Assembly: GCA_028583685.1 (NCBI GenBank)
Contig: JAMXIF010001253.1
Coordinates: 34,392,820-34,456,819, forward strand
Length of the DNA: 64,000 bases
Direction: 5' to 3'
Source: Petaurus breviceps papuanus
Lineage: Eukaryota; Chordata; Mammalia; Diprotodontia; Petauridae
The notes under the pieces: model-generated
Told to the model about the DNA's origin: nothing
The model's input: only the letters and a program-made list of their open reading frames with translations
Database searches by the model: none
Position numbers and translations under genes: made by a program
Shown: piece after piece, positions 1 through 10,980 of the stretch
Layout: each line of letters begins with the position of its first letter
Numbering within the stretch: the first letter of the stretch is position 1

Positions 1-1425
1 AAGATACCCAATTGAGTGTGTATGTCATTCCCTCCTTAATCCAAATTCAATAAGGGTAATGTTGTCCCACTATGTTTTACCTTCCTACTCTTTGGAACAG
101 TTTTCTCTTGCCTCTTGTACATGAAATAATTTACCCTAATCTATCTCTCACTTTATCTTTCTCCCAATAAATTCCTCTCTCACCTCTTAATTTTATTTTT
201 TAGTTATCTTCCTTTCATATTCAACTAATCTTGTGCCCTCTATGTATTCATTTACATATATATGCCCACAGTCACATATATTTTTATATACACATACACC
301 CTCCTATATATACATATATATGTATTTATATACATATGTATACACACAAATATATTTCCTTCAACTATCCTCATACTGAGAAAAGTCTTATGAGTTACAA
401 TTATCATTTTTCCATGTAGGAATATAAATAGTTCAGCTTTAATAAGTTCCTTTTGATTTCTTTTTCCTGTTTACCTTCTTATGCTTTTCTTGCTTCTTGT
501 AGTTGAAAGTCAAATTTTCTGTTCAGCTCTGGCTACATCAAGAATGCTTGAAAATCCTCTACTTCTTTGAATGACCATATTTTCCCCTGAAACATTATAC
601 TCAGTTTTGCTGGGTAGGTGAGTCTTGGTTTTAGTCCTAACTCCTTTGTCCTCTGGAATATCATATCCCAAACCCTTTGATCCCTTTATGTGGAAGCTGC
701 TAGGTCTTGTTTTATCTTGATTGTGTTTCCACAATACTCAAATTGTTTCTTTCTGACTGCTTGCAGTATTTTCTCCTTGAGCTAGGAACTCTGGAACTTG
801 GCTATAATATTCCTAGGAGTTTTCTTTTGGGGATTTTTTAAAGAAATGATTAGCGGATTCTTTGAAACTCTATTTTGCCCTCTGGTTCTAGAATATCGGG
901 GCAATTTTGCTTGGTAATTTCTTGCAAGATGGTGTCTAGGATTGTTTTTTTTTTTTTTTTTGATCATGGCTTTCAGGTAGTCCAATAATTTTTAAATACT
1001 TTCTCCAGGCCAGTGGTTTTTCCAGTGAGATATTTCACATTGCCTTCTATTTTTTCATTTTTTTGAATCTGTTTTATATAGTATCTTGATTTCTCATAAA
1101 GTCATTAGCTTCCAGTTTCTCCAATCTACTTTTGAAGGAGTTATTCTCTTCAGTGACTTTTTGAAATTCCTTTTCCATCTAGCAAATTTTGCTTTTTAAG
1201 GCATTCTTCTACTCATTGGCTTTTTGGTCCTCTTTTGCCATTTGAGTTAGTCTATTTTTTAAGGTATTATTTTCTTCAGCATTTTTTGGGTCTCCTTTTC
1301 CAGGCTGTTGGCACACTTTTCATGATTTTCTTGAATCATTCTCATTTCTCATCCCAATTTTTCCTTCATTTCTCTTACTTGATTTTCAAAATCCTTCTTG
1401 AGCTCCTCCATGGCCTTTAACCAAT

Positions 1426-2290
1426 TCATATTTTTTAAATTAAATTTTATGTTTATTTTTAATTTACATAATTCATTTTCACAAGGTTTTGAGTTACAAA
1501 TTTTCTCCCCATTTTTCCCCTACCTATCACTCCAAAACAGTGATCTCACTATATATCCCCTCCCCCAATCTGCTCTCTTCTATATCCTCCTCTATTCCCC
1601 CTCCGACTTTCTGGTAGGACAAGATGGATCTCCATCCCCCAGTGCCTGTATATCTTATTTCCCAGTTGCATGTAAAAAATAATAATAATATATTTTTTAA
1701 AACATTTGATTTTAAAACTTAGAATTCCAGATTCTTTCCCTTCTTCCCTCATCATCCACCCTTACAGGGAAGATAAGGAATTCAATATAGGTTGCACACG
1801 TCTAGCTATTTAAAACATTTCCATAGGGGATATATTGTGAAAGATTGACTATATTTCCCTCCATCCTATTCTCCTCCCTTGTTCTATTTCCTACTTTGAC
1901 CCTGTCCCTTTTTAAAAAGTGTGTGCTTCTAGAAAGAACTAGATAGAACTGATTTTACATCCAGATGGAAGCAAAATACCTTATCTTTTTCCTTTTCTTG
2001 TTTGCTTTTATTTCCTCTTTACCATTTTTCATTCCATCTGATACAATCCGTCTTTATAACCTGACTAATTTATGATGTGAAAGTATTTACATATCCTATA
2101 CTTGACTATATCCCACCATGGGGGGGAGGAGAGGGAGTGGGACAAAATGTGAAACTCAAGGAATTGTGGAATTGAATCCTGTGAACTAAAAATAAACAAA
2201 AAAAGTGTGTGCTTCTAACTACCCTCCTCCCCAAACTGCCCTCCCCTCCATCAATCCCCCTCTCATCCCCTCCCCACCCAAATCACTGTG
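1426..2290 (-). mobile_element. HAL1 3'UTR fragment inserted into HAL1 copy A
   Basis: This minus-strand segment matches the 3'UTR and tail of the HAL1 at 31.6-34.4 kb (the part from about 33840 to 34390) and the tail of the mini-HAL1 at 57.5 kb. It ends in an A-rich tail on the minus strand next to 1426. It separates the 5'UTR of copy A (2290-2955) from its ORF1 (below 1432), so it is a 5'-truncated younger insertion. Compared with other copies, about 230 bp of the host HAL1 is missing at the junction. That could be a target-site deletion or a later loss. It is interrupted by a short L1 tail at 1932-2200. Confidence 0.72.
1932..2200 (+). mobile_element. 5'-truncated L1 3' end with 17-bp target-site duplication
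   Basis: About 270 bp with L1 3'UTR character: a 'catccagatgg' start, a G-rich purine tract near 2119-2142, then 'gaactaaaaataaacaaa' and an A tail. It is flanked by the direct repeat AAAAGTGTGTGCTTCTA at 1915-1931 and 2201-2217, a perfect 17-bp duplication typical of L1 target-primed integration. It is the youngest layer of a three-level nest: L1 tail in HAL1 3' fragment in HAL1 copy A. Confidence 0.82.
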
Positions 2291-2964
2291 GTTTTTGCAG
2301 CTGCCAGAGCTATTAGGTGGGTGTCCTCTATGAGGCCTCTGTAGGCTCTGGCACCTGGTCACATACCCCAGACCTCCACTCAAGACAGAGATGATGATCC
2401 AAGCAGGTTAAAGCAGGAGCAATTACCCCTCAAAATGATTTCTTGGTCCCTCTATGATTTTCAGGCTAGGAGCTCTGAAGCAGTCATGTGGCAGGGGCTG
2501 TGCAGCTGCTGTGCCTCACCTGCTTCTCCCTCCATGGGCAGAGGCCACACCTCACTCTCGGTCCCCCTGTTCCCAAAGTCCACACTAACCTTTTAATTTG
2601 CCTTTGGCATTCTTGGATTGATAATTCTGGAAACTGCCACAGCTGCTGGTGATCTGAAATCCCTCCAGGTGGCTGCTGGTTGTGGCCACCCTGAGGCTAA
2701 AACCTTGGGCTCAGGGGGGGTTGGGAGTTTTGGAGGATGGCGGAAGGGTGGGTTGGCCTTGGCTCCCAGAATGCTGAGCTGGCCCCTTCCTGCCAGCTTG
2801 CCAGACTGTCTTCAGTGGGAGATTAGCTTCTCTGTGCCATTTTGTGGGTTCTGTAGCTCCAAAGTTTGTTTAGAGTCATTTTTTACATGAATTATAGGAG
2901 ATGGGATCAGGAGCCCCACAGAAGTCCTGTTTCATCTCTGCCATCTTGACTCTGCCCTCCCCAG

Positions 2965-4515
2965 AATTTTTTTTAAACAAAGTCTTGAAAGTCTGAGAAT
3001 TTATCAAAAACCTATTTAAAAAAAATCAAGATAATAGTCAACTTTGCTGGGTATGGTATTTTTGATGGAGCCCCAGTTTTTTTGCTCTTCGATATGTTGT
3101 GTTCCAAGACCTGTGATCCTTTAATGTTTCTGCTGCTAGGTCATGTGGAATCTATTTGTGACATCATCATATTTAAATTGTTTTAATCTTGATGGTTTTA
3201 ATATTTTTCCTTGGTCTGGGGATTTTGGAATTTGACTATGATATTCCTATGAGTTTTCCTCATAGGATCTTTTTTTTAGTGGTGATTGATGGATGTTTTT
3301 CCTTATTGCTACTTTCCTCTCCTTGCTCTAAAGCTTCAGGACAATTTTCTTTAATTATTCTTATATTATTGTATCAAGATTCTTTTCTTAATCATAACTT
3401 TCAGTTAGTTCAATTATTTTTATATTTTTCTCCTTGATCTATTCTCCAAATCTGGTGTTTTTCTTGTTTTACTTTCTCTCTTAGTTTTTCATTATTCATA
3501 TTTTGTTTAATCATTTCTTGATCTCTTATAACTGGCTTCACTTTGCCCAATTCTAATTTTCAAGGTGTCCTTTTCTTCCTTAAGATTCTAGATCTCTTGT
3601 TCTAGTTGGTTTACTTTCCTTTCATATCTTTCTTGTTTTCTTGGATTGTTCTTATTTTCTCTTTTTAGTTTTTCCTCCATCTCTCTCATTTGATTTATAG
3701 CATCTTTTTTTAAGATCTTCTCTTTTTGGGCAGGTGACCATTTGACATTATCTTTGGAGGTTTCTTTACTTCAATATCCTCCTTGGAAGATGAACCTGGT
3801 CATCTCTATTCCCATAATAGTTTTCTTTGGTTGGATTCCTTCTATTGTACATGTGCATTTTTCTTTTTTTGTGGTGAAAGCTATTTGCAGTTATCTCTAG
3901 CCCTGGGGTATGGGAAATGGTGCCTCTTGCCCCAAATCCTCAGGTCTTCCCTCTAGCCTGAAACCAAAGCCAAACCTCCAGCCTCTTGTAAGTTCCCACA
4001 GCTAGGGACTTTCTGCACCACTGCTTCTGCACTGACAGGGCACGTGATGGTTCCTTCTCACTTCTGCTGCTCTTTGCAGCACAGCTGTGTCTGGCATTCC
4101 TGGTCAGCAGAGGTTCCCTCAGTCTTCCTGTGCTCAAATGCCCAACTCCCCTCCCTATCCCAGGTGTAAAAATTCTGGTGACTGGGACTGAGGCAGCCTC
4201 TCAAACCAACAAACCCCAGGGCTTGCTGCTTGTTGTTTAAAAGGCTTGCCATTTGCTGTTTAAAGGGAACTTAGACTGGAGGTATTTATTCTTCACAGGG
4301 ACCAAACCTTGTCCTGGGATTTTTCTTCTGATCTTCTCAAATTGTCCCAGGAGGACTCTGGTTATACTCCTGTTCTTATTCATCTCCACCCACACTTTGT
4401 TCACCCTAAGGTGCTATTTTAACTCTTCGGTGGGGGAAGATCTTGAGAGCTTGGAATTTTCAGACCTACTTGGCCATCTTCCCAGAGTCCTCTCCCATGA
4501 AGTGTTAAAAAAAAA
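2965..4515 (-). mobile_element. Older L1-type 5'UTR plus ORF1 fragment
   Basis: On the minus strand the segment starts near 4510 with 'ggactctgggaagatggcc', the style of an L1 5' end. It runs through a moderately GC-rich leader (about 4500-3850) and then into Lys/Glu-rich coiled-coil-like sequence and an ORF1 C-terminal region (about 3700-3040) that resembles the corresponding part of the HAL1 copies, for example the stretch meaning '..GRLGYDI..' near 3110. It is strongly diverged with no long open frame. The 3' part is lost where HAL1 copy A begins, so it may be either L1 or an older HAL1. Confidence 0.58.
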
Positions 4516-4534
4516 AACTGTCTTCAAAAGCAAT

Positions 4535-4740
4535 AGGTCATTATAACACAGTGGTAAGAAGACTAACTTTGAAGTTGGAGTATCTGGGTTAGAATTCCTG
4601 ACTCTACTACTGGCTACAATGGTGATTAGTCAATTGGACTACTCACATTTCTTATCCTCATTTTTTCTTATTTTATAGATGAGCAGGTTGTATTACATGG
4701 ACCTTGACATCTCTTCTGGGTCTAAATCCATAAAGTGATC
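4535..4740 (+). mobile_element. MIR/CORE-SINE fossil
   Basis: Has the order typical of MIR: 'acacagtggtaagaagac', a 'gggttagaattcctgactct' B-box-like region, then 'cctcattttttcttatttt' and a tail. Diverged, sense orientation. Confidence 0.6.
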
Positions 4741-5639
4741 AAATTCCTCTTTAGAATTTAAAGATAGCCATTTCTGGGAATAATAGACTAAATGATGTCA
4801 GGTAGTCTCCTTTACAATAAAACCAAGATCAAAGTTATATTTTCCTTGAAGTTAGAATCAAATTTTAAGTTTTTTTAGCTATAGAAGTTCATAACAGTGA
4901 TTTTATCACTGTGAGGAATTCCATACACAAAAGCATATCAACAACTTGTCTGCCTCTGAAATTAATTATATAATCCTGTGATGCAGTTTTGAATGTATAA
5001 CTGACTAGAATCTTTGGATTGCTTTAATGCTGTCATGCTAGACCAGAATGTTTGCACTGGTTGGAATTTTCTTAGTAGTACTTTACATTTTAAAATAGCA
5101 CCCCATCTTCTGTTGTAGTACATTACCTATCTCTGCACTTGTAATCCTATCCCTTCCTGGCTCCTTCTTTTTACTATTCCTGTAGGTATATATACTTTTG
5201 AGCAATAAATCCCAGTGTATTTCCTTCCTAAAGCCTCACATAAAGAAAATTTAAGGAAATTGTAAAGGTAGTAAGGCCATGAACAGAAGTTATCAATATG
5301 TATCAAGCCTAGAAGAGAATACCCATGACATTAAAGTATTTCCAGACATTTTTGTCATTCCTGTTTTCTTGTATTTCTGTTTTTGATAAACTTATTCTGT
5401 GTGATCCAAATATAAAATATGAAATTATACGTTCCTTCTAGTGTAAGGGCATCATCTTACTGTCTCCTCCGTGAGACCAGATTTTGTTCTGTTCACAGGT
5501 GGAATTTTTATAATAATGTCTTTAAAGTTGATCTTGGAATTAGTCTTCAACTCTTTATGCTGCCAGCATTCTTTTATTTTCTGTCCCTTGTAGAACTCAA
5601 TCTTTCCGTCTTGCTTCAATCTCTCTTCCTACCTCCAGC
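4741..5639. other. Unassigned AT-rich sequence
   Basis: No open frame or recognisable repeat that I would defend. A faint L2-like stretch lies around 5095-5240 ('...ggtatatatacttttgagcaa'), too weak to call. Confidence 0.3.
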
Positions 5640-5800
5640 CCTACACTGGATTTGGAGTCAGAATATCTGTGTTCAGATGGCATTCTTGCTACTTTCTTTC
5701 TGTTCATCCTCAGGCAAATTATGTGTCCTCTCCAGGCCTCAGCACTCTCATCTGCAAAATGAAGGGGATTGCACTAAATTCTTTTCACGCCATAAATGGA
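5640..5800 (+). mobile_element. MIR fossil
   Basis: 'ggatttggagtcagaatatc' followed by 'ggcctcagcactctcatctg' and 'caaaatgaaggggattg' is the MIR core and 3' part in sense orientation. The 130-codon open frame over 5419-5811 runs through this repeat and is taken as chance. Confidence 0.55.
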
Positions 5801-6139
5801 TAATGCCATAGTCTGTTAACTGAGCATCTCCACTTAGTTGTACTGGACACTTGTCATTTCAAATTGAGCACGTATAAAACAGATTTTATTACATTGTTAT
5901 TCAAACCTTATGCATCCTCCCAATTTCCACATTTCATAGTTATCTATGATCTTAACTTCAGACTCTTTATTTATTATTTTCTGTTCCTCAACTCATCCCA
6001 TACCCAATTCTACCTCCACAGCACATCTACTATCATTTTCCTGCGCAATCACATGAAAACTACACAAATAGAAGACTTTATCTTCTTTGACACTTAGCAC
6101 GGTCTCTGGCACAGAGTTGTAAATTAACTAATGTTTATT

Positions 6140-7022
6140 TACTTGATTCTATTCTGGACAATGACAGTATCTTCTTCATTTTCCTCTCTGTTTTCAGTTT
6201 CTTCCCTTTATAATTCCTCCTTCATTCAACTGCCAAATTAATATTCCAAAAACCAAGTTCAACCATGTCACTGCTCTTCCATAAAGCTTTTAGTAGCTCC
6301 CTATTACCTTAAGAATAAAATGAAAATTCTTCAGCTGGCTATTTAAAGCTCTCCACATTCTGTCTCCCACCTAGATTGCTGGATGTATTTTACATTATTC
6401 TCTTCTTGTATGCTGCTTCACTCAAATTGGGGTACTTGTCATTTCTTTAACTCGACATTTCATTTCCCATCCTTGCTAATTAAATACAGTCTTTCCTCAC
6501 CTCCTACATTGCATATCTTCCTTTAGAGATCAGTTTAGTTCTCCTATGTTCTGTGTCACCTTTCTTGATCTCCCACTGTGTGTCCTTATACCTAGCTCAT
6601 GGTAGTTTCTCTGTCCCAAATTTATCTTGAATCTAATTCTCCATGCACATGTTATAGAACATGAGCTCACTGAAGACAGAAGACCATTTTTTATTTATCT
6701 TCATATCCCCAACAACTAGGGCAGTTAGGTGGTGCAATGGATAGAATGTGGACACTAGAGTCAGAAAGACTCATCTTTCTGAGTTTAAATTTGGTCTGAG
6801 ACACTTACTAGTTGTGTGGCCCTGGACAAGTCACTTTTCTCTATTTGCATCAATTTCTTCATATAATAATGGCAAACTAGTCTAGTATTTTTGCCAAGTA
6901 AATCCCAAATGGGGTTTTGAAGAGTTGAGCAACTAAACAACAACAAGAAACTCCCAAACATATTTCACAGGAATTTGCAAATATGAAGTCCTTAATAAAT
7001 ATTTGTTAAGGTGATTTGACTA
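6140..7022 (+). mobile_element. L2 LINE 3' end, split by a SINE
   Basis: Carries the recognisable L2 series: 'gctccctattaccttaagaa', 'aaagctctccacattctgtc', then the 3' tail with 'gaacatgagctcactgaagacagaa' near 6660 and '..cttaataaatatttgtta..' at about 6990-7010. The same L2 segment recurs at 63.55-63.95 kb, which supports the assignment. A CORE-SINE sits at 6718-6950. No coding frame survives. Confidence 0.72.
6718..6950 (+). mobile_element. CORE-SINE (Mar1/Mon-like)
   Basis: Full-length architecture: tRNA-like head 'gggcagttaggtggtgcaat', 'gagtttaaatttggtctga', 'cttactagttgtgtggccct', CORE, then the 3' part 'ccaaatggggttttgaagag' and a CAA-rich tail 'aaacaacaacaagaaa'. Inserted in the L2 tail, so it is younger than the L2. 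Confidence 0.8.
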
Positions 7023-7061
7023 AATAGGGATCAAAACAGGACCTAATGCAACAGATACTTA

Positions 7062-7305
7062 TTATTATTTTTAATTTCCACAATTAATATTCCTTGAGAT
7101 TATCTCAGACTTAAAGCAAGAAGGGGTTTTAGGTATCCTCTAGTCATTTTCCTTTGTTTTATAGATGAAGATTTAGACCCAGAGAGGTTCAATGACTTGT
7201 CAATTAGTCACACAGTTAAAAAGTGGACTAAGTGGAATTTGATATCCTGCATTTTCTGGCCCCAAATTCCATACTCCTTTCACTTTATAGAATTGCCTCT
7301 TGATG
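7062..7305 (-). mobile_element. MIR/CORE-SINE fossil
   Basis: Antisense MIR signature: 'ttttatagatgaagatttag', 'caatgacttgtcaattagtc', 'cacacagttaaaaagtgg'. Diverged and unsplit. Confidence 0.6.
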
Positions 7306-7499
7306 TCCTCCAAATATGTATGAATCACAGTGGGGTTCTTAGTTAATTTGGTGTTCTTTTAGACCCCAGAAACCCCAAATTTTTAATAGATTCATAAATA
7401 TTTTGAAGGATTTGGAATATTATATTATTAAAAGCCTTAGAATGTAATGTAGTCTAAAGCACTGTCCAATGGTTTAAGTGAAAAATACTTGGAAGTTTT

Positions 7500-8110
7500 A
7501 TTGGGTTGCAAGCTCAATATGAGTCAACAGTGTTTTCTGAATTAAAAGAGGCAATAGTATCTAGAATGAGTGAGTCAATAACCCCATGGTACCACACTCT
7601 TGTCTGGCTACATCTGGAATATTTTTTAGTCTGAGGTATTACATTTTTTAAAGGGTATAGACAAACTAGAGTGAAATCAGTGGAGGATGACCAGAATGGT
7701 GAGAGATCCAAATGATGTAACAGGAAGAACTGAAGATGTTTAGTTTGGAGAGGAAAAAAATAAGGGGCATGTAATAGCTGTTTTCAATTGGAGGCATATT
7801 ACATGGTAGAAGGAATAGACATTCTTCTTGGGATTATATCAAGGAACAATGGAAGGAATTTGCAGACAGGTAGATTGAGACAGTGTAATGGGGAACAAAA
7901 TCCCAAATTCCCTAACAATTTAGAGTTATCCAAAATTGGAATGGGCTATGTTGACTGGTATTAAGTTTTCCACCATGGAAGACTTTCAAATGGAGAGTAG
8001 TTTACCACTTATTGAGGGCTTGCTATAGAAGGAATTTCTCTACAGAGGTAGATTAGAAGAGTTATTCTCTAAGGTTCTTTTCAATTCAACTCTGAATTTG
8101 TGAGCTGTAT
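7500..8110 (+). mobile_element. L3/CR1-type LINE 3' end
   Basis: 'ctcaatatgagtcaacagtg' followed by 'ctggctacatctggaatatt', 'gggtatagacaaactagagt' and 'accagaatggtgagag' is the characteristic C-terminal/3' region of L3 (CR1 clade). The end 'ggttcttttcaattcaactc' matches the usual 3' end of these LINEs and recurs at about 46.92 kb. Too diverged for a continuous frame. Confidence 0.72.
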
Positions 8111-8284
8111 CTAGGTTATCTGATTCACTCCCATTTGTGATAATGAACTCTAAGAAATGAGGATAGGGAAGTGACTCCAGAATAATGTTTATTAACATTA
8201 TTTTGGTTATTGAGGGCTTGGAAAAGAAATATGAAAACAAAACAAAACAAAACACAACCACCACAATCTGTGTTCAGGAAAATA

Positions 8285-8462
8285 AGGATCATATATTTAA
8301 ACCTGGAAGGAACATTAGGGGTCATCCAATCTAATTTTGTGGTTGGGGAAACTGAAGCACAGGGAGCTTGTTTGTTGCTTAAGGTCTCAAACGTTGTGTT
8401 CGAGTTAGGATTCAGACCCATCTCTTCTGAGTCTCAGTAAGACTTTCTTTCCATCATACCAC
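8285..8462 (-). mobile_element. MIR fossil
   Basis: Antisense MIR order: 'ggaaactgaagcacaggga', 'ttaggattcagacccatctc', 'tctttccatcataccactct'. Confidence 0.55.
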
Positions 8463-9524
8463 TCTTCTCTCTCCCACCCCACTCCCACTTGAAAGCTATT
8501 AACAGCAACCCATTAGTTACTGAATGAAAGAAGAAAGAAGCTAGGTAGAAAAGTTTTCTCAAGACAGGGACTATTGGTGCTCCAGAGTTCTTGGAAAAAA
8601 GAGGAGAAGCCTTATCCTTAGAGCATACTACACAGAGTATGGTACTCAACAAGTTCAGGCAAGATATACTTAAAAAAAACATATCTGGTTTATTTCACTC
8701 CCAGTTCATTGTGCACAGCTGTGACAGTCAGCTTGTATTTTAGCAGTGATGCTTTTAGCTCCTGGGACTGTTGCATTCCTTCCACAGTTATATGCACAAT
8801 TGATTATTTCTGCTTTCATTTAGCATCTTCCCCCCACCCCAACTGCTCAAACCTTCTGTGAACCAGGAAGGTGCCAAATCTCTCTTTATTTTATTGGTTT
8901 ATACTTTCCTTATCAAAATATTGTTTTCTAAGAATCATTTGCAGCTCTGGAACATGTATGAGAATGCTGTTTTTATTGGAGAACAAGGGAGGGGGCTTTT
9001 TCTACAAGAAATACTCTAGGTAGGTTGTCAGATATGCTAATGATGTTGTGGACTGTCTTTTCCTTGTCCATTTTTCAGATGAAATAAGGAGATAGGACCA
9101 ATAGACTCCTGGCCACAGTAACTGAGACCTTAGGAGCCTAAGAAGACCCCAACAACACTGCTGTAAGAATGGACATCATTAGGTTATCTACTGTAGGAAG
9201 AAGACAACTGTCACCATGCCAGATTTTTGAAAAATCAGACTACTATCTGTATACTTTTCTTGATACTCTGGGGAAGTAAAGCATAATATTATAAAAAGGA
9301 CATTAGAGGTCAGCAAGTTTAAAGCTTCAATGTAAGGTTATAAATACCCTTTATGATATTCCAGAAAAGGACTCATGCAGCATTTGATCTGACAACACCA
9401 ATGAGAATTTGCTGTCTTCTGAGGTAATCCATGCTGCTGAGAAGAATTTCTTCCTCGGCTGGTAATGAAGTCCAAGTCCATGAGCATAGTCCAAGTCCAA
9501 GTCCATTTCTCCTGCTGGTTTGTG
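8463..9524. other. Unassigned sequence
   Basis: Mixed-composition sequence with no defensible open frame. A 60-codon frame on the minus strand at 9351-9533 and an 82-codon one at 8434-8682 show no recognisable family features. Confidence 0.3.
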
Positions 9525-9772
9525 AGATGGCACAGATCACTGGACCTGGAGTCAGGATGCCCTGAATTTGAATTCTGTCTCTGACACTAGCTAGATTTGT
9601 TACCCTGTGTAAGTCACTTAACTCATGTCTTTCCAGGTTTTCCCACTTGTAAGGTGAGGTTAATCATAGAACCTACCTCCCAGGGTTTTCATGAGGACAA
9701 AATGAGATAATATTTATAAAATGCTTTGCAATCTTTCAAGTGCTTCTTAGATGCTATATGTTATTGTTAGTC
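9525..9772 (+). mobile_element. MIR/CORE-SINE
   Basis: 'gacctggagtcaggatgccc', 'gaatttgaattctgtctctg', 'aacctacctcccagggtttt', 'aaaatgctttgcaatctttc' follow the full CORE-SINE/MIR order in sense orientation. Confidence 0.65.
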
Positions 9773-10307
9773 CTAATACTAGTTCTATGGAACACCAAGG
9801 GTATTTTTGATTTATACTGGTATTGTGGACTACATTTGGGAATGAATTAGTTATATATATTTAAAGATTTTCATTCCTGAAGTGTATAAAATTAATAGAT
9901 TTAAAACAAAATTCTACTTGGAGCTTGGACACAGTGAGATGGTTTTAAATTTTCCCTTTAACTCTATGATGGCTTTAATAGGGAAGAAGAATGTGGTTGA
10001 AATTTTGCCACTATGTATTCAGATTGGTTATTGAACTAAAAGGAAGCATCAACCTTATCATAGTTTTTAGTTCTTGTACTATATGGGATCTTTGAGGGTA
10101 TCTAGCCCAACCACATCATTGAACAAATGAGGAAACCAAAGACAAGGGAAGCCAGGAATGCACTCTCTCTATGACTCTATCTCATAGATTTCCTCTCTTC
10201 TTTTAAGGTGTAGATCAAGCACCTTCTTCATCCAGCATCCTCCCTGCTAAACTACTGTAAATTTAACTACATTGAATAATTTGTAATTTTTCACTTTATA
10301 ATTAAGC

Positions 10308-10577
10308 TGTTCATTGTTGTTGTTAGTTTTTTTTTTTCAGTCTTGTCCTACTCTTTGTTACTCCATTTCAGTTTTTCTTGGTAGAGAAACCGGAGTGGTT
10401 TGTCATTTCCTTCTCCAGCTCATTTTATAGGTGAGGAAATGGAAGCAAAAAGGATTAAGTGACTTTCCCAGGGTCACACAGCTAGTAAGTGTTTGAAGTC
10501 AGATTTGAACTCAGGAAGATGGACCTCCCTGACTTCAAGCACAGCACTCTATCAACCGTGCCACCTAACTGCCCCAT
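10308..10577 (-). mobile_element. CORE-SINE (Mar1/Mon-like)
   Basis: Reverse orientation: CAA-type tail as 'ttgttgttgttag', then 'agaaaccggagtggtttgtc', 'ccagctcattttataggtga', 'gactttcccagggtcacaca', and the tRNA-like head as 'gtgccacctaactgcccc'. Nearly complete and the best-preserved copy in this half of the window. It directly abuts the large microsatellite. Confidence 0.82.
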
Positions 10578-10596
10578 ACTTATGTTATACATATCT

Positions 10597-10600
10597 ATAA

Positions 10601-10641
<41 letters not shown>

Positions 10642-10729
10642 GTCTGTCTGTCTCTTTTTCTTTCTTCCTTCCTCCCTCCCTCCTTCCTTCCTTCCTGTCT
10701 TCCTTCCTTCCTTACTCCTTCCTTCCTTC

Positions 10730-10823
<94 letters not shown>
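10597..10823. repeat. Compound microsatellite (ATCT)n (CTGT)n (TTCC)n (CTTT)n
   Basis: Successive tetranucleotide blocks: about eleven ATCT units, a few CTGT, a TTCC/TCCC-rich block, then more than twenty perfect CTTT units. From about 10651 to 10838 the plus strand is almost purely pyrimidine. Open frames called here on both strands simply reflect the repeat. Confidence 0.95.
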
Positions 10824-10879
10824 CCTCATTTCTTTTCTTCTGTCTACTTGTTTTCACCATTAGAACATAGGTTTTTTGA

Positions 10880-10980
10880 GGGTAGGGCTTGTTAAATTCC
10901 TTATACTAATATTGCCAAAATATAACATATTACTGACAGTTAGAAGAGACTTAATAAATTAATATTTTGATTGATTGACT
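10880..10980 (+). mobile_element. L2 3' tail fragment
   Basis: 'agggtagggcttgttaaatt' through 'cttaataaattaatattttg' and 'attgattgact' is the short L2-type 3' tail. Confidence 0.42.

Larger units (their letters stand above)
1..2955 (-). mobile_element. HAL1 element (L1 derivative with ORF1 only), copy A
   Basis: Read on the minus strand, this begins near 2955 with an L1-style leader ('gagtcaagatggcagagatg') and a 5'UTR that matches the leaders of the copies at 31.6 kb and 50.4 kb. It then shows ORF1-like sequence between about 1430 and 500. Fragments such as LGYDIPEDKG and KTKTHLPSKTEYNVSGENM (510-734) resemble the C-terminal domain of L1 ORF1p. The sequence after ORF1 (500 to 1) matches the purine-rich 3'UTR of the 31.6 kb copy and runs off the window edge. 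There is no ORF2 between ORF1 and the 3'UTR, which defines HAL1. The copy is not coding: it has several frame breaks and is split by another repeat at about 1426-2290. Orientation and family are clear from the internal comparison; the subfamily is not determined. Confidence 0.85.

Noticed and set aside
5419-5811. 130-codon plus-strand frame
   Set aside because: Hydrophobic, low-complexity composition and overlap with a MIR fossil. No initiation or splice context and no family match that I recognise.
10489-10863. Open frames of 65-124 codons on both strands
   Set aside because: They are translations of the ATCT/TTCC/CTTT microsatellite (Ser-Phe-Leu and Lys-Glu-Arg repeats), not proteins.
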